In this document: one piece after another, positions 51,154 to 62,552 of the stretch
Position numbering within the stretch: position 1 is the first letter of the stretch
Layout of the letters: each line of letters opens with the position of its first letter
The notes under the pieces: generated by a model
The model's input: only the letters and a program-made list of their open reading frames with translations
The model's database searches: none
What the model was told of the DNA's origin: nothing
Origin: Buchnera aphidicola (Meitanaphis elongallis)
GTDB lineage: Bacteria; Pseudomonadota; Gammaproteobacteria; Enterobacterales; Enterobacteriaceae
Assembly (NCBI GenBank): GCA_039830015.1
Contig: CP140033.1
Span: forward strand, 558,001-622,000
Length of the DNA: 64,000 nucleotides
Direction of reading: 5' to 3'
Position numbers and translations under genes: made by a program

Positions 51154-51368
51154 TTTATATACTTAACTTAAATTATTAGTATAATAATTGCACTATTCTA
51201 AAATTACAATTCAATTATATTGCACTTGAAATTACTTCATTTTTCATTACTCAAACATCATCTTAACGAATATTATATATACTAAAACATTAATATTAAA
51301 AATACCGCTTGTATATTTTACATAACAGTATTATTGTTATACTTCAACAAAAACTTTAAGCTATTAAA

Positions 51369-51719
51369 ATGAAAAAAAAAGCAGTAATTACAATAAATAA
51401 TCATATTTTTCATAAATTAGCTGATATATTATTCAAAAATGTTGAAAAAAACATCGATGACTATTGTGGAAAATCAGATATTGACTTTGAAATAAACACT
51501 AATATGATAGTAATAACTTTTGAAAATAAAAGTAAAATTATTATTAATAGACAAGAACCATTGCATCAAATTTGGTTAGCTACTAAAAATTTAGGATATC
51601 ACTTTAAATATATAAAAAAACAATGGATATGTAATCGTACTCATAAAAATTTTTGGAATGTATTAGAAGAATCATGTTCAAATCAAGCTAACGAAAAAAT
51701 AACATTTTATCATATATAA
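51369..51719 (+). CDS. cyaY: Frataxin-like protein CyaY
   Basis: The 116-residue protein has the frataxin fold signatures: acidic first helix (HKLADILFKNVEKNIDDYCGKSDIDFEINTNMIVITFENKSKIIINRQEPLHQIWLATK in outline, helix then strands) and a GYHFKYIKKQWICNRT segment. Bacterial frataxin binds iron and IscS and tunes cluster assembly on IscU, both encoded at the window end. It is about ten residues longer than E. coli CyaY (106). Confidence 0.93.
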   Translation: MKKKAVITINNHIFHKLADILFKNVEKNIDDYCGKSDIDFEINTNMIVITFENKSKIIINRQEPLHQIWLATKNLGYHFKYIKKQWICNRTHKNFWNVLEESCSNQANEKITFYHI

Positions 51720-52074
51720 AACATAATTTTATTATTAAAAAGATGATTGAATATAAAACAATTAAGATATAACAATATTACATAAACAAATATAATATTG
51801 ATGTTATACAACAATATTTATATATTGTATAAATGAATAAATAATGTTAAAAATTTTATTTTTAGTCAATATGTATATTAAAAAATAAAAATAAAACTAT
51901 TTCTTAAAATACAAAAATGTTCTCCTATGATAAAATTTACTTAAATACTAAAAAATATATTTACAAATTTAAAAACAAATAAAATAAATCTATATATGCT
52001 AAAGCAATCTTAAAATGCGAGAAACACTACTAGAAAATACACTTTTGTAAAAAATTTCAATTTAAAATATATAC
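51720..52074. other. Convergent spacer between cyaY and tRNA-Pro
   Basis: About 355 AT-rich bases. A bulged hairpin around 51804-51833 may end the cyaY transcript. No gene is seen. Confidence 0.4.
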
Positions 52075-52148
52075 TCGGTGAGAGAGGATTTGAACCTCTG
52101 ACCTACTGGTCCCAAACCAGTTGCGCTACCAAACTGCGCTACTCACCG
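52075..52148 (-). tRNA. tRNA-Pro (anticodon TGG)
   Basis: The reverse complement gives acceptor CGGTGAG with CTCACCG, anticodon arm ACTGGTTTGGGACCAGT and T arm AGAGGTTCAAATCCTCT, 74 bases without CCA. It is like E. coli proM and is last in the Arg-His-Pro tRNA cluster. Confidence 0.97.
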
Positions 52149-52194
52149 ATAAAGTTTTTTGCATTTCTTAAGAAACTAAAAAAATATATAAAAG

Positions 52195-52268
52195 GGTGAC
52201 CAATGGGGTTCGAACCCATGACATCTGGAACCACAATCCAGGACTCTACCAACTGAGCTATGGCCACC
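52195..52268 (-). tRNA. tRNA-His (anticodon GTG)
   Basis: The cloverleaf has acceptor GTGGCCA with TGGTCAC, an extra 5' G at 52268 opposite the discriminator C, the histidine hallmark, and anticodon arm CTGGATTGTGGTTCCAG. It matches E. coli hisR. Confidence 0.97.
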
Positions 52269-52302
52269 ATCATTTTAATTTTTTTATATATTTAATATCT
52301 TT

Positions 52303-52376
52303 CGCGTTCGACAGGAATTGAACCTGTGACTTCTACCTTCGGAGGGTAGCGCTCTATCCAACTGAGCTACGAACGC
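52303..52376 (-). tRNA. tRNA-Arg (anticodon CCG)
   Basis: Acceptor GCGTTCG with CGAACGC, anticodon arm CTACCCTCCGAAGGTAG and T arm ACAGGTTCAATTCCTGT, 74 bases. It matches E. coli argX. It is first in the cluster; the E. coli leuT, between hisR and proM, is absent. Confidence 0.97.
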
Positions 52377-52685
52377 CTATATAAAATACATTCTATTTAA
52401 TACTATGAGCATTTCCTCACAATGTCCAGCTTTTTTTAAATTATTAACACTAAAATAACTATATTTCATAAAATATTTCTCTTGAAATAACTTAGATTAT
52501 TAAAAATTATTAAAAATTTACTATAAGAAACATCTATAAAAATAATATTTTTTATATTAAATTTCTTAAAAAAATCATCTTATTATGAAAATAAAAATCT
52601 ACTAAAAATCACTTAAAAATACATCATAATAACATTTAATATAGCTCTATTTAAGATAATCAAAATAAATAACCTTCATAAAAAA
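52377..52685. other. Spacer between the tRNA cluster and rho
   Basis: About 310 bases after rho on the minus strand. It contains the tRNA cluster promoter (52400-52428) and otherwise AT-rich sequence with no gene. Confidence 0.45.
52400..52428 (-). promoter_or_regulatory. Candidate promoter of the tRNA Arg-His-Pro cluster
   Basis: On the minus strand TGGACA, 17 bases, then TAGTAT, ending 24 bases before tRNA-Arg. The spacer is noticeably richer in G+C than its surroundings. Confidence 0.5.
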
Positions 52686-53945
52686 TTAAGAACGTTTCAT
52701 CATATCAAAAAATTCACTATTAGTTTTAGTCATTGCTAACTTATTGATTAAAAATTCCATAGCATCAATTTCACTCATAGGATGAATTATTTTTCTTAAG
52801 ATCCACATCTTTTGTAATTCATCAGGTTGAGTTAATAGTTCTTCCTTTCGTGTCCCTGACCTATTATAATCAATAGCTGGAAATACACGTTTTTCTGCTA
52901 TTTTTCTTGACAAAGGTAATTCCATATTTCCTGTACCCTTAAATTCTTCATAAATTACTTCATCCATTTTTGAACCTGTATCAATTAACGCTGTTGCTAT
53001 AATGGTCAAACTACCCCCTTCTTCTACATTACGAGCAGCACCAAAAAAACGCTTAGGCCTATGCAAAGCATTAGCATCTACCCCACCTGTTAACACTTTT
53101 CCTGATGCTGGTACTACTGTATTGTAAGCTCTAGCTAATCTTGTAATTGAATCTAATAATATAATAACATCTTTTTTGTGTTCTACTAATCTTTTTGCTT
53201 TTTCAATAACCATTTCGGCTACTTGTACATGTCTAGAAGCCGGTTCATCAAATGTAGAAGCTATTACTTCCCCTTTTACTAATCTACACATTTCAGTGAC
53301 TTCTTCTGGTCTTTCATCTATGAGTAAAACCATTAATACACAATCAGAATGATTATAAGCAATACTTTGTGCTATATTTTGTAAAAGCATTGTCTTTCCA
53401 GCTTTAGGAGGTGCAACAATTAAACCTCTTTGTCCTCTACCAATTGGAGATGCTAAATCTAATACACGTGCTGTTAAATCTTCAGTAGAACCATTGCCTC
53501 TTTCCATTCTTAAACGAGAATTAGCATGTAAAGGAGTTAAATTTTCAAATAAAATTTTACTTCTAGCATCTTCAGGTTTATCATAATTTACTTTATTTAC
53601 TTTCAACAACGCGAAATATCTTTCTCCTTCTTTTGGAGGGCGAATTTTACCAGAAATAGTATCCCCAGTACGTAAATTAAATCTTCGAATTTGACTAGGA
53701 GAAACATAAATATCGTCAGGACCAGCTAAGTACGAACTATCAGAAGAACGCAAAAAACCAAACCCATCTTGTAAAATTTCTAATACACCATCTCCAAATA
53801 TATCTTCCCCACTTTTCGCATGTTGTTTTAATATAGAAAAAATGATATCTTGTTTTCTCATACGTGCTAAATTTTCTAGTCCCGCATGATCTCCAAGGAC
53901 AATTAATTCAGATACTGGTATATTTTTTAATGCAGTAAGATTCAT
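52686..53945 (-). CDS. rho: Transcription termination factor Rho
   Basis: The 419 residues equal E. coli Rho. The N-terminal helical and OB RNA-binding domains have [32 protein letters not shown]; the ATPase has Walker [26 protein letters not shown]-loop [23 protein letters not shown] and the R-loop region. It ends unneeded transcripts. In E. coli it likewise follows trxA. Confidence 0.99.
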   Translation of the reverse strand: MNLTALKNIPVSELIVLGDHAGLENLARMRKQDIIFSILKQHAKSGEDIFGDGVLEILQDGFGFLRSSDSSYLAGPDDIYVSPSQIRRFNLRTGDTISGKIRPPKEGERYFALLKVNKVNYDKPEDARSKILFENLTPLHANSRLRMERGNGSTEDLTARVLDLASPIGRGQRGLIVAPPKAGKTMLLQNIAQSIAYNHSDCVLMVLLIDERPEEVTEMCRLVKGEVIASTFDEPASRHVQVAEMVIEKAKRLVEHKKDVIILLDSITRLARAYNTVVPASGKVLTGGVDANALHRPKRFFGAARNVEEGGSLTIIATALIDTGSKMDEVIYEEFKGTGNMELPLSRKIAEKRVFPAIDYNRSGTRKEELLTQPDELQKMWILRKIIHPMSEIDAMEFLINKLAMTKTNSEFFDMMKRS

Positions 53946-54070
53946 AATGATAGGTTCTTAGTAAATCAGAATCGATCTCGAAATGATATTTAATAGACGG
54001 AACAAAATAGTTAAGATAATCTGAATGAAATTAATTAATTAATTTTTAAAATAGTTTAAAATTAACAAAC

Positions 54071-54101
54071 ATTTAATACTACCACTTTGGTAGTATTAAA
54101 T
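54071..54101 (-). terminator. Perfect 13-bp stem-loop between trxA and rho
   Basis: Arms 54071-54083 and 54089-54101 are exactly complementary around a 5-base loop, about 50 bases after the trxA stop. It may end the trxA message or act in the rho leader; no strong T run follows. Confidence 0.65.
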
Positions 54102-54152
54102 CTATAAACTCTAGAAATTTTAACATTTAAAATAAAAAATGTAAATTTTAAT

Positions 54153-54482
54153 TTATTTTAGATTAGCATCTAAAAAATCTTTCAATTGAATTTTAGAAAT
54201 AGAACCAATCCTAGTTGCTATTAATTGACCTCTTTTAAACAATAATAATGCAGGAATACCTCTAACAGAATATTGCGGTGCAGTATTTGGATTAGAATCA
54301 ATATTTATTTTTGCAACTATTAAACGATCATGATATTCTATAGATATCTCTTCTAAAATAGGAGCTAACATTTTACAAGGATTACACCAATCTGCCCAAA
54401 AATCAACTAATATCACGCCATTTGACATTACAACATTTTCATTAAAACTATCATCAGTTAGATTAATTATATTTCCTTTCAT
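54153..54482 (-). CDS. trxA: Thioredoxin 1
   Basis: The start at 54482 ([17 protein letters not shown]) has AAGGAG nine bases upstream and gives 109 residues as in E. coli; longer in-frame starts add unrelated residues. The active site [11 protein letters not shown] holds the redox cysteines (WCNPC in place of the usual WCGPC), and [12 protein letters not shown] carries the cis-proline. It reduces cytoplasmic disulfides, including ribonucleotide reductase. Confidence 0.96.
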   Translation of the reverse strand: MKGNIINLTDDSFNENVVMSNGVILVDFWADWCNPCKMLAPILEEISIEYHDRLIVAKINIDSNPNTAPQYSVRGIPALLLFKRGQLIATRIGSISKIQLKDFLDANLK

Positions 54483-54617
54483 ATTCATTCTCTCCTTAAC
54501 AGCAACAATCATCTTTATAAACAAATATAATTTATATTTAACAAATAACACATATAAAGTTTATAAAAACATATATTTTTTACATTTTTATATGTTTCTT
54601 TCAAATATCTATATATT

Positions 54618-56579
54618 TTAATATAAAATGTCTTTATTAAAATTACTACTTTTTTTTTTAATATTATCTTTGTTCCAAGATAAATCATTTTTTGGTAATT
54701 CTAACAAAAACCTACTAGGAATAGTATGAATTATTTCTCCATATTGATAACGTGTTTCAGAATAACTGAAACACAATTCTTTTTTAGCTCTAGTAATTCC
54801 AACATAAGTTAATCGTCGTTCTTCATCTATATTATTACTAATAGAATTATAATGAGGCAAAATTCCTTCTTCCATACCTATCATAAATACATAAGAAAAT
54901 TCTAGTCCTTTAGATGCATGCAACGTCATCAATTGAATTTTATTATCATTAAAATTTTCGTTTTTTAGTTCGTTTTGAATAATAAACTGAACAACAATTT
55001 CTGAAAAAAAATTGGGTCTATTTGTATATTTATATTTTTCTATTAATTCAGAAATCCAACTTAATAATATACGTATGTTGTTTATACTAATTTCATAAAT
55101 TTTTGCATTTTTTATAGTTTTTGACAACCATACATCATATTCTATAATAGAAATCAAGTTGTTCAGCACTGTTGCAGGACGAATATAGATATCTTTTATT
55201 AGATTATTTATTAGAATAACAAAACTTTTTAATGCATTGAAATTACGAGATGGTAAAATAAATCGTAAACCCATATCATTACTAGAAAAAAATAAACTTT
55301 GTCTTCTCTTTTTGCTCCATTCTTTTAGCTTTTTTAAAGTAATATTTCCTATTCCTCTAGAAGGTCTATTTATTATTTTCAAAAAAGCTACATCATCATT
55401 TGGATTAAGTATTAATTTTAAATATGCTAGTAAATCTTTGACTTCAGAACAAGAAAAAAAAGAAGAACGAGCAGAAATATAGTAAGGAACCTTAAAATTC
55501 ATTAATATTTTTTCAAATATTTTTACTTGATAATTACTTCTATATAATATAGCATAATCTTGAAATTTAGTTAAATTAAGAGATTTATGAATTAGTATTT
55601 TTTTTAATACTAATTTAGCTTCTTCTTCTTCATTTTTAGCAGATATTACATTTATAATAGGTCCATATTCTAAGTTAGAAAATAGCTTTTTTTTTAAAAA
55701 ATGAGGATTATTCGTTATTAGCAAATTAGCAGCTTTTAAAATTCTACCAGAAGAACGGTAGTTATGTTCTAATTTTATTATGTTTAACGTAGGATAATCC
55801 GATTGTAATAATGAAAAATTACGTACTCTAGCACCTCTCCAAGAGTAAATAGATTGATCATCATCTCCTACCAAAGTAAAATCTGAAACATGCTTATTTA
55901 ATAATTTTATTAATTCATATTGAATGTTATTAGTATCTTGATATTCATCAACTAAAAAATACCGAACTTTTTCATCCCACTTTTTTCTTAATAGTTCATC
56001 ATTTTTTAACAACAATGTTGGAATAAAAACTAAATCATCAAAATCCAATATATTGCATGATTTAAGATATCTTTCATATAATTCGTAATAATAAGCATGA
56101 TTCTTTTCTAAATCAGATTTAGCATTTATTTTTGCGTTATGTGAATTTATTAATTTATTTTTCCAGTTAGAAATTGCTAAACGAACGTTTTTTAAAAATA
56201 TTTTATCTTTTTTTTGTGTAATATTTTTTAATACAGTTGTTTGGTCTTGTTCATCAAAGATAGAAAAATTAGGTTGAATTTTTAATTGACTAAGTTCTGA
56301 TTTAATAATTTCTAATCCTAATGTATGAAAAGTAGAGATAGTAATTTTTTCCATAACACTTATAGATAACCGATTAGAAATTCTATTTTTCATTTCATTT
56401 GCAGCTCGATTTGTAAAAGTAACAGCAAAAATACTACTTGGATTAAAATTACATTTTTTAATCAAATAAATAATTTTGTTAATAATTACTTGTGTTTTTC
56501 CTGATCCTGCTCCAGCCAATATTAAACAAGGTCCTGAAATACAGCGAACAGCTTTATTTTGATTTACGTTTAAATCCAT
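54618..56579 (-). CDS. rep: ATP-dependent DNA helicase Rep
   Basis: The 653-residue superfamily 1A helicase (E. coli 673) opens with NQNKAVRCISGPCLILAGAGSGKTQV (Walker A), then FAVTFTNRAANEMK, ILDFDDLV, the Walker B VDEYQDTN, LVGDDDQSIYSWRGA, LEHNYRSSGRIL and the C-terminal LMTLHASKGLEFSYVFMIGMEEG. It moves 3' to 5' and clears proteins ahead of DnaB. The C-terminal tail that contacts DnaB in E. coli is not clearly conserved. Confidence 0.96.
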   Translation of the reverse strand: MDLNVNQNKAVRCISGPCLILAGAGSGKTQVIINKIIYLIKKCNFNPSSIFAVTFTNRAANEMKNRISNRLSISVMEKITISTFHTLGLEIIKSELSQLKIQPNFSIFDEQDQTTVLKNITQKKDKIFLKNVRLAISNWKNKLINSHNAKINAKSDLEKNHAYYYELYERYLKSCNILDFDDLVFIPTLLLKNDELLRKKWDEKVRYFLVDEYQDTNNIQYELIKLLNKHVSDFTLVGDDDQSIYSWRGARVRNFSLLQSDYPTLNIIKLEHNYRSSGRILKAANLLITNNPHFLKKKLFSNLEYGPIINVISAKNEEEEAKLVLKKILIHKSLNLTKFQDYAILYRSNYQVKIFEKILMNFKVPYYISARSSFFSCSEVKDLLAYLKLILNPNDDVAFLKIINRPSRGIGNITLKKLKEWSKKRRQSLFFSSNDMGLRFILPSRNFNALKSFVILINNLIKDIYIRPATVLNNLISIIEYDVWLSKTIKNAKIYEISINNIRILLSWISELIEKYKYTNRPNFFSEIVVQFIIQNELKNENFNDNKIQLMTLHASKGLEFSYVFMIGMEEGILPHYNSISNNIDEERRLTYVGITRAKKELCFSYSETRYQYGEIIHTIPSRFLLELPKNDLSWNKDNIKKKSSNFNKDILY

Positions 56580-56686
56580 GATAAAATGTAAAATACTATA
56601 TATTGTTGTTATCTAATATTAAAATATCAATATCATTAATGTATCTAAACATTATACTAAAATATGATGTTGAATAAAATATTATC

Positions 56687-58156
56687 CTATATTTTTATAG
56701 ATTTCATGTTAGTCATATATTTTCTTAATCTCTTTCCAATGATTTCTATAGGATGATCTTCAATTTCTCTATTGACATTATTTAAAGTTATATTATCTAA
56801 TGTTATATCAGAAATTTTACTACCAAGATCACCTGGTTTTAATTTATTTACAAATTTTTTTAATAAAGGAATAGCAGCTTGTGAAAAAAGATAACTTCCA
56901 TATTCTGCAGTATCAGATATAACCAAATTCATTTCATGAAGACGTTTTCGAGAGATAGTATTTGCTATCAAAGGTAGTTCATGTAAGGATTCATAATATG
57001 CAGATTCTTCTTTTATTCCTGATTCAATCATAGTTTCAAATGATAACTCAATACCAGCTTTCACTATTGCAACCATAAATAATCCATTATCAAAATATTC
57101 TTGTTCTAATATTTTACCATGATATATATCACATTTTTCAAAATTAGTATCTCTTAATTCTGATCTCCATTGTTTTAATTTCATATCATTATTTTTCCAA
57201 TCACACATCATATTTTTAGAAAATTCACCTGAAATTATATCATCCATATGTTTTTTGAATAAAGAAGAAAACACTTGCTTTAATTCTTTAGAAAGAATGC
57301 ATGCTCTAATTTTTGCAGTATTAGATAATCTATCTAACATTAAAGTAATTCCACCATGTTTTAGTGATTCAGTAATAGCTTCCCATCCTGATTGTATTAA
57401 TTTTGCAGCATAATTTGGATCACTTCCTTGAAAAATAAGTTGTTCATAACATACTAATGAACTTGCTTGTAACATTCCACATAAAATAGTTTGTTCACCC
57501 ATTAAATCTGATTTAACTTCTGCTATAAAAGAAGAATATAAAATACCTGCATGATGACTACCAAGTGCGATAGCCCAAGATTTTGCCATTTTTAATCCAA
57601 TTGTATTAGGATCATTTTCAGAATGCACAGAAATTAAAGCAGGAACACCAAAACCTCGTAAGTATTCTTTTCTTACTTCTGTCCCTGGACATTTTGGAGC
57701 AACCATAATCACTGTAATATCATTTCGTATTTTCTGCCCCATTTCAACAATATTGAATCCATGAGAAAAACCAAGAACTGAGTTTTTTTTCATAAATTTT
57801 TGTAACGATGTTACTACATATCCATGTTGTTTATCTGGAGTTAAATTTATAACTAGATCTGCTGTAGGAACAAGATCTTCATATGTACCCACGAAAAAGT
57901 CATGTTTCGTAGCATTAATCCAAGAAGAATTTTTCTCTAAAATAGAACTTGAACGTAATGCATAAGAAATTTGTAAACCTGAATCACGCATATTTAATCC
58001 TTGATTTAAACCTTGTGATCCACATCCAATAATAACAATGTTCTTTCCTTTCAAAATGTTATGTTCTCCAAAAAAAGAACATTGTTCCATTAATGTACAA
58101 CACTGTAAATTGATTAATTTTTCACGAAAATTAAGTGAATTAAAATAATTTTTCAT
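56687..58156 (-). CDS. ilvC: Ketol-acid reductoisomerase (class II)
   Basis: The 489-residue enzyme (E. coli 491) converts acetolactate-type acids to dihydroxy acids in valine, leucine and isoleucine synthesis. The NADPH-binding region has [28 protein letters not shown], and the metal-site regions [19 protein letters not shown] and the duplicated C-terminal knotted domain. It lies between rep and ilvD; ilvY and ppiC are missing. With ilvD and leuABCD it covers much of the leucine route. Confidence 0.98.
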   Translation of the reverse strand: MKNYFNSLNFREKLINLQCCTLMEQCSFFGEHNILKGKNIVIIGCGSQGLNQGLNMRDSGLQISYALRSSSILEKNSSWINATKHDFFVGTYEDLVPTADLVINLTPDKQHGYVVTSLQKFMKKNSVLGFSHGFNIVEMGQKIRNDITVIMVAPKCPGTEVRKEYLRGFGVPALISVHSENDPNTIGLKMAKSWAIALGSHHAGILYSSFIAEVKSDLMGEQTILCGMLQASSLVCYEQLIFQGSDPNYAAKLIQSGWEAITESLKHGGITLMLDRLSNTAKIRACILSKELKQVFSSLFKKHMDDIISGEFSKNMMCDWKNNDMKLKQWRSELRDTNFEKCDIYHGKILEQEYFDNGLFMVAIVKAGIELSFETMIESGIKEESAYYESLHELPLIANTISRKRLHEMNLVISDTAEYGSYLFSQAAIPLLKKFVNKLKPGDLGSKISDITLDNITLNNVNREIEDHPIEIIGKRLRKYMTNMKSIKI

Positions 58157-58265
58157 AAATATCTCTGCATTAAAATAAAATAAAGATAAATAAAATAATT
58201 ATATGCCATAATAAATGAACGTCTAATTATGTGCAAAATAATATGTTTTTAATAAAAATCTATGA

Positions 58266-60101
58266 TTAAATCATTCTCACTGCACCTTGATCAGCGCTTG
58301 TAGCAAATAATGCATACATTTTTAGTGCAGGAGATATATAACGTTTTCGAAATTTAGGAGTATAAGATGAAGTTCCTCTTTTATTTTCATTTCTAGTTCT
58401 CAATAATAGTTCATTTTGACTAACTTCTAAATTTATTATACGATCAGGTATATTAATATTGATAAAATCACCATTATTAATTAAAGCAATATTTCCTTTA
58501 TTCGCTGCTTCTGGAGAAATATGTCCTATAGATAAACCAGAAGTTCCTCCAGAAAATCGACCATCAGTAATTAGTGCACAATGTTTATCTAATCCCATTG
58601 ATTTTAAATAAGTAGTAGGATACAACATCTCTTGCATACCAGGACCTCCTTTTGGACCTTCATAACGTATTACAACTACATTACCTTTTTTAATTTTTCC
58701 TGCTAAAATAGCCGCTACTGCATCCTCTTGACTTTCAAATACTATAGCATTACCTCTAAATGTTAAATTATTTTTTTCAACTCCAGCAGTTTTAACAACG
58801 CAACCATTTTTTGCAATATTACCGTACAATATAGCTAATCCTCCATCATTGCTAAAAGCAAATTGATGAGACCGAATACATCCTTTTTGGCGATTTTTGT
58901 CTAATGAATGCCACTTATAAGATTGCATAAATGGTTTTATTGTCTTTTTCCCCAGAGGGCCTGCATGAAACATGCTAATTACATTTTCATCTTTTGTAGT
59001 TAAAATATCATATTTATTTAATGTTTCTTCTAAATTTAATCCAAGTACATTATAAGTATTTTTATTTAACAAACTAATACGATTTAATTCTGCCAATAAA
59101 CCCATAACTCCACCAGCTCGGTGAAAATCTTCCATATGATATATATTGCTACTAGGAGCTAATTTACATAAATGAGGTACTTTTTTAGACAAAATATCAA
59201 TATCCAACATTGAAAAATTAATGTTACCTTCTTGAGCAGCTGCTAATAAATGCAATATAGTATTAGTCGATCCACCCATAGCAATATCTAAAGACATAGC
59301 ATTTAAAAATGCTTCTCGTGAAGCTATATTTCGAGGTAAAAATCTCACATTGTTGTTTTCATAATAATTTTTTGTAATTTTAACTATTAGTTTTCCTGAT
59401 TCAATAAATAATTTTTTTCTGTCTATATGAGTTGCTAGTAATGTTCCATTTCCAGGCAAAGATAAACCTAATACTTCAGTAAGGCAATTCATAGAATTTG
59501 CAGTAAATAAACCAGAACAAGAACCGCAAGTAGGACATGCAGAATTTTCAACTTTTTTTACTAAATCATTAGAGTAATTTAAATTAGCACTATATATAAT
59601 TGCATCTACTAAATCTAATTTTTTTTGTTTACCATCTATAGTAATTTTACCCGATTCCATAGGACCACCAGAAACAAATACACACGGAACGTTTAAACGT
59701 AAAGCAGCCATTAACATTCCTGGTGTAATTTTATCACAGTTTGAAATACATATCATAGCATCTGCACAATGAGCATTAATCATATATTCTATAGAATCTG
59801 CTATTAATTCACGAGACGGGAGAGAATATAACATTCCAGAATGCCCCATAGCAATCCCATCATCTATAGCTATAGTATTAAATTCTTTAGCAACTCCTCC
59901 TGATAATTTAATTTCGTCAGATACAAGTTTTCCTAGTTTCCTTAAATGAATATGACCAGGAACAAATTCAGTAAAAGAATTAACAACAGCAATTATTGGT
60001 TTATCAAAATCCAGATCTGTCATTCCTGTAGCTTTCCATAATGCTCTTGCTCCTGCCATATTACGTCCCTGAGTAGTTGTGGAAGAACGATATTTTGGCA
60101 T
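58266..60101 (-). CDS. ilvD: Dihydroxy-acid dehydratase
   Basis: The start at 60101 ([26 protein letters not shown]) matches E. coli and has AGGGA seven bases upstream, giving 611 residues (E. coli 616); an ATG ten codons earlier is less likely. It carries Fe-S ligand cysteines in [10 protein letters not shown] and [20 protein letters not shown], and [19 protein letters not shown] near the C-terminus. It makes the 2-oxo acids feeding LeuA and the transaminases. The Fe-S cluster ties it to the isc operon next door. Confidence 0.98.
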   Translation of the reverse strand: MPKYRSSTTTQGRNMAGARALWKATGMTDLDFDKPIIAVVNSFTEFVPGHIHLRKLGKLVSDEIKLSGGVAKEFNTIAIDDGIAMGHSGMLYSLPSRELIADSIEYMINAHCADAMICISNCDKITPGMLMAALRLNVPCVFVSGGPMESGKITIDGKQKKLDLVDAIIYSANLNYSNDLVKKVENSACPTCGSCSGLFTANSMNCLTEVLGLSLPGNGTLLATHIDRKKLFIESGKLIVKITKNYYENNNVRFLPRNIASREAFLNAMSLDIAMGGSTNTILHLLAAAQEGNINFSMLDIDILSKKVPHLCKLAPSSNIYHMEDFHRAGGVMGLLAELNRISLLNKNTYNVLGLNLEETLNKYDILTTKDENVISMFHAGPLGKKTIKPFMQSYKWHSLDKNRQKGCIRSHQFAFSNDGGLAILYGNIAKNGCVVKTAGVEKNNLTFRGNAIVFESQEDAVAAILAGKIKKGNVVVIRYEGPKGGPGMQEMLYPTTYLKSMGLDKHCALITDGRFSGGTSGLSIGHISPEAANKGNIALINNGDFININIPDRIINLEVSQNELLLRTRNENKRGTSSYTPKFRKRYISPALKMYALFATSADQGAVRMI

Positions 60102-60457
60102 AATTTTCCCTATGATAAGATAAAAGATCATTATTTAACTTTAAAGTTATTATCATATAATTTATTATAAATCATGTTAAAAGATGTTTTTGCTGAAAAG
60201 AAAAAATATGAAGTAAATATGAATTTAATGATTATTTTAAAAAAGAACAACTAAAAACAAATAAGAACATTTGTAAGCAACAAAATAATGCTTTTATATC
60301 TGTAAAACGCAATGAAGATATTACTTACTATATTAAAATAAAAATTTTTTAAAAAATATTTTAACAGAACATATCAGTATTTTACAATTTTTATTGTATT
60401 TACATTTTAATGTATAATAAATTTTAATTGTTTTATGTTGTTGTTTTAAATATTATT
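60102..60457. other. Spacer between ilvD and tRNA-Trp
   Basis: About 355 AT-rich bases holding the ilvD promoter. A 14-base perfect palindrome centred on AACTTTAAAGTT lies at 60136-60149, 35 bases before the ilvD start. No gene is seen. Confidence 0.4.
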
Positions 60458-60530
60458 CAGGGGTGAAGGGAGTTGAACCCCTAACATTCGGTTTTGGAGA
60501 CCGATGCTCTACCAATTGAACTACACCCCT
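60458..60530 (-). tRNA. tRNA-Trp (anticodon CCA)
   Basis: The reverse complement folds with acceptor AGGGGTG and CACCCCT, anticodon arm CGGTCTCCAAAACCG and a T stem with one G-U pair; 73 bases. It matches E. coli trpT. Confidence 0.97.
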
Positions 60531-60629
60531 AAAAGCTTTTTTAAGTTACTTTAATAATTAAAAGTAATTTACTATCTTTTAGTATACTATTAAAAACAAT
60601 ATAAGTCTAGTACCGAACTATTCATAAGA

Positions 60630-60658
60630 TTGACATTTATTACTACTAAACTTATTAA
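60630..60658 (+). promoter_or_regulatory. Candidate promoter of the isc operon
   Basis: TTGACA (60630-60635), 17 bases, then TATTAA (60653-60658), about 135 bases before iscS. The repressor gene iscR is absent, so the operon would be unregulated by it. Confidence 0.45.
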
Positions 60659-60794
60659 CTACTATCTATTCATTTTATGAAATAACTTACAAGAAATCTT
60701 AAAAAACATTTTTTATTAATAAAATTTAATTACAACTTCAATTATTAATCGTACTTAAATATAATTTACAGTTTATGATTATGGATAAAATGTT

Positions 60795-62015
60795 ATGAAA
60801 TTTCCTATTTATTTAGACTATGCAGCAACCACTCCAGTGGAACATCAAGTTATGGACAAAATGATACAGTTTTTAACATTAGATGGTACGTTCGGAAATC
60901 CAGCTTCTCGTTCACATCAATTTGGATGGAAAGCAGAAGAAGCAGTTGATATTGCAAGAAATCAAATCGCTGAACTAATTAATGCAGATTTCCGAGAAAT
61001 AATTTTTACTTCTGGAGCTACTGAATCTAATAATTTAGCAATTAAAGGGGTGGCTGATTTTTATAAAAGAAAAGGAAATCACATCATTACTAGTAAAACA
61101 GAACATAAAGCAGTATTAGATCCTTGTAAATATTTAGAAAACAAAGGATTTTATGTAACTTACCTCACACCATTAAAAAATGGAATAATTGATTTAGAAG
61201 AACTAAAAGCAAATATTTGTCAAAATACTATATTGATATCTATTATGCATGTAAATAACGAAACTGGTGTAATACAAGATATAAATAGCATATCTAAAAT
61301 TTGTACTCATCATGGAATTTTATTTCATGTTGATGCTACTCAAAGTATAGGAAAATTACATATTAATTTAAAAGATACAAAAATAGATCTAATGTCATTT
61401 TCTGCACATAAAATATATGGACCTAAAGGTATTGGAGGATTATATGTACGAAGAAAACCTCGTGTACGATTGTCTTCACAAATCCATGGAGGAGGCCATG
61501 AACGAGGTATAAGATCAGGTACTTTACCTGTACATCAAATTGTAGGCATGGGAATGGCTTATCATCTTGCTAAAAATAATATTGAAAGCGATTATAAATA
61601 TCTTACTGATCTTAGAAACTATTTATGGAATGGTTTAAAAAATATTGAAGAAATATATTTAAATAGTAATCTTAAAAATGGAGCACCACACATACTGAAT
61701 GTTAGCTTTAATTATGTAGAAGGTGAATCTTTAATTATGGCATTAAAAAATATAGCAATATCTTCAGGTTCAGCCTGTACGTCTGCTAGTTTAGAAGCTT
61801 CATATGTACTTCGAGCCTTAGGTATAAAAGATGAATTAGCTCATAGTTCTATTCGTTTTTCAATTGGACGTTTTACTACTAAATCAGAAATAGATTATAC
61901 TATTAAAATAGTACATATAGCTGTCAATCGATTAAGAAATTTATCACCACTTTGGGACATGTTTAAATGTGGAATTGATTTAGATACTGTAAAATGGACA
62001 CATAATTCATTTTAA
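60795..62015 (+). CDS. iscS: Cysteine desulfurase IscS
   Basis: The 406 residues (E. coli 404) form a PLP enzyme that takes sulfur from cysteine. Seen are [39 protein letters not shown], the PLP lysine in [19 protein letters not shown] and the sulfur-carrying cysteine in [17 protein letters not shown]. The C-terminus [13 protein letters not shown], which docks IscU, is kept. First gene of iscS-iscU-hscB-hscA. Confidence 0.98.
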   Translation: MKFPIYLDYAATTPVEHQVMDKMIQFLTLDGTFGNPASRSHQFGWKAEEAVDIARNQIAELINADFREIIFTSGATESNNLAIKGVADFYKRKGNHIITSKTEHKAVLDPCKYLENKGFYVTYLTPLKNGIIDLEELKANICQNTILISIMHVNNETGVIQDINSISKICTHHGILFHVDATQSIGKLHINLKDTKIDLMSFSAHKIYGPKGIGGLYVRRKPRVRLSSQIHGGGHERGIRSGTLPVHQIVGMGMAYHLAKNNIESDYKYLTDLRNYLWNGLKNIEEIYLNSNLKNGAPHILNVSFNYVEGESLIMALKNIAISSGSACTSASLEASYVLRALGIKDELAHSSIRFSIGRFTTKSEIDYTIKIVHIAVNRLRNLSPLWDMFKCGIDLDTVKWTHNSF

Positions 62016-62037
62016 TTGTTTTTGTAGAGAAAATAAT

Positions 62038-62421
62038 ATGACTTATAGTAAAAAGGTATTAGATCATTACGAAAATCCACGTAATGTAGGTTCATTTTCA
62101 AGTTCTGAATCTAACATTGGAAGCGGTTTAGTAGGCGCTCCAGCATGTGGGGATGTAATGAAGTTACAAATAAAAGTAGATGATAATGAAATTATAAAAG
62201 ATGCTTGCTTTAAAACCTATGGATGTGGATCAGCAATAGCTTCCAGTTCTTTAGTTACAGAATGGATTATAGGAAAATCACTATTAGAAGCTGAAAATAT
62301 TAAAAATACTAATATAGCAGAAGAGCTTGATCTACCTCCAGTTAAAATACATTGTTCTATTTTAGCTGAAGATGCAATTAAAGCAGCTATTACTGATTAC
62401 AGAAATAAAAATAAAAGCTAA
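62038..62421 (+). CDS. iscU: Fe-S cluster scaffold IscU
   Basis: The 127 residues (E. coli 128) keep the three cluster cysteines (PACGDVMKL, TYGCGSAIASS, KIHCSILAEDAI), the Asp in GD, and the LPPVK motif bound by HscA. It receives sulfur from IscS and iron or regulation through CyaY. It follows iscS by 22 bases. Confidence 0.98.
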   Translation: MTYSKKVLDHYENPRNVGSFSSSESNIGSGLVGAPACGDVMKLQIKVDDNEIIKDACFKTYGCGSAIASSSLVTEWIIGKSLLEAENIKNTNIAEELDLPPVKIHCSILAEDAIKAAITDYRNKNKS

Positions 62422-62470
62422 CAAAACTTTATTATGTATTGATATTATCCTAAAAATTTAAGTGTATGAA

Positions 62471-62510
62471 TAAACGTGTTGAAATAAAATTTAAATTTTT
62501 AACACGTTTA
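62471..62510 (+). promoter_or_regulatory. Stem-loop in the iscU-hscB gap, at the position of lost iscA
   Basis: TAAACGTGTT (62471-62480) pairs perfectly with AACACGTTTA (62501-62510) around a 20-base A/T loop that can pair further. It sits in the 131-base gap where E. coli carries iscA. It could be an attenuator, processing site or partial terminator. Confidence 0.6.
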
Positions 62511-62552
62511 TAATAGTTAATTATTAAAATAATTTAAAAATGGAATGAATGT

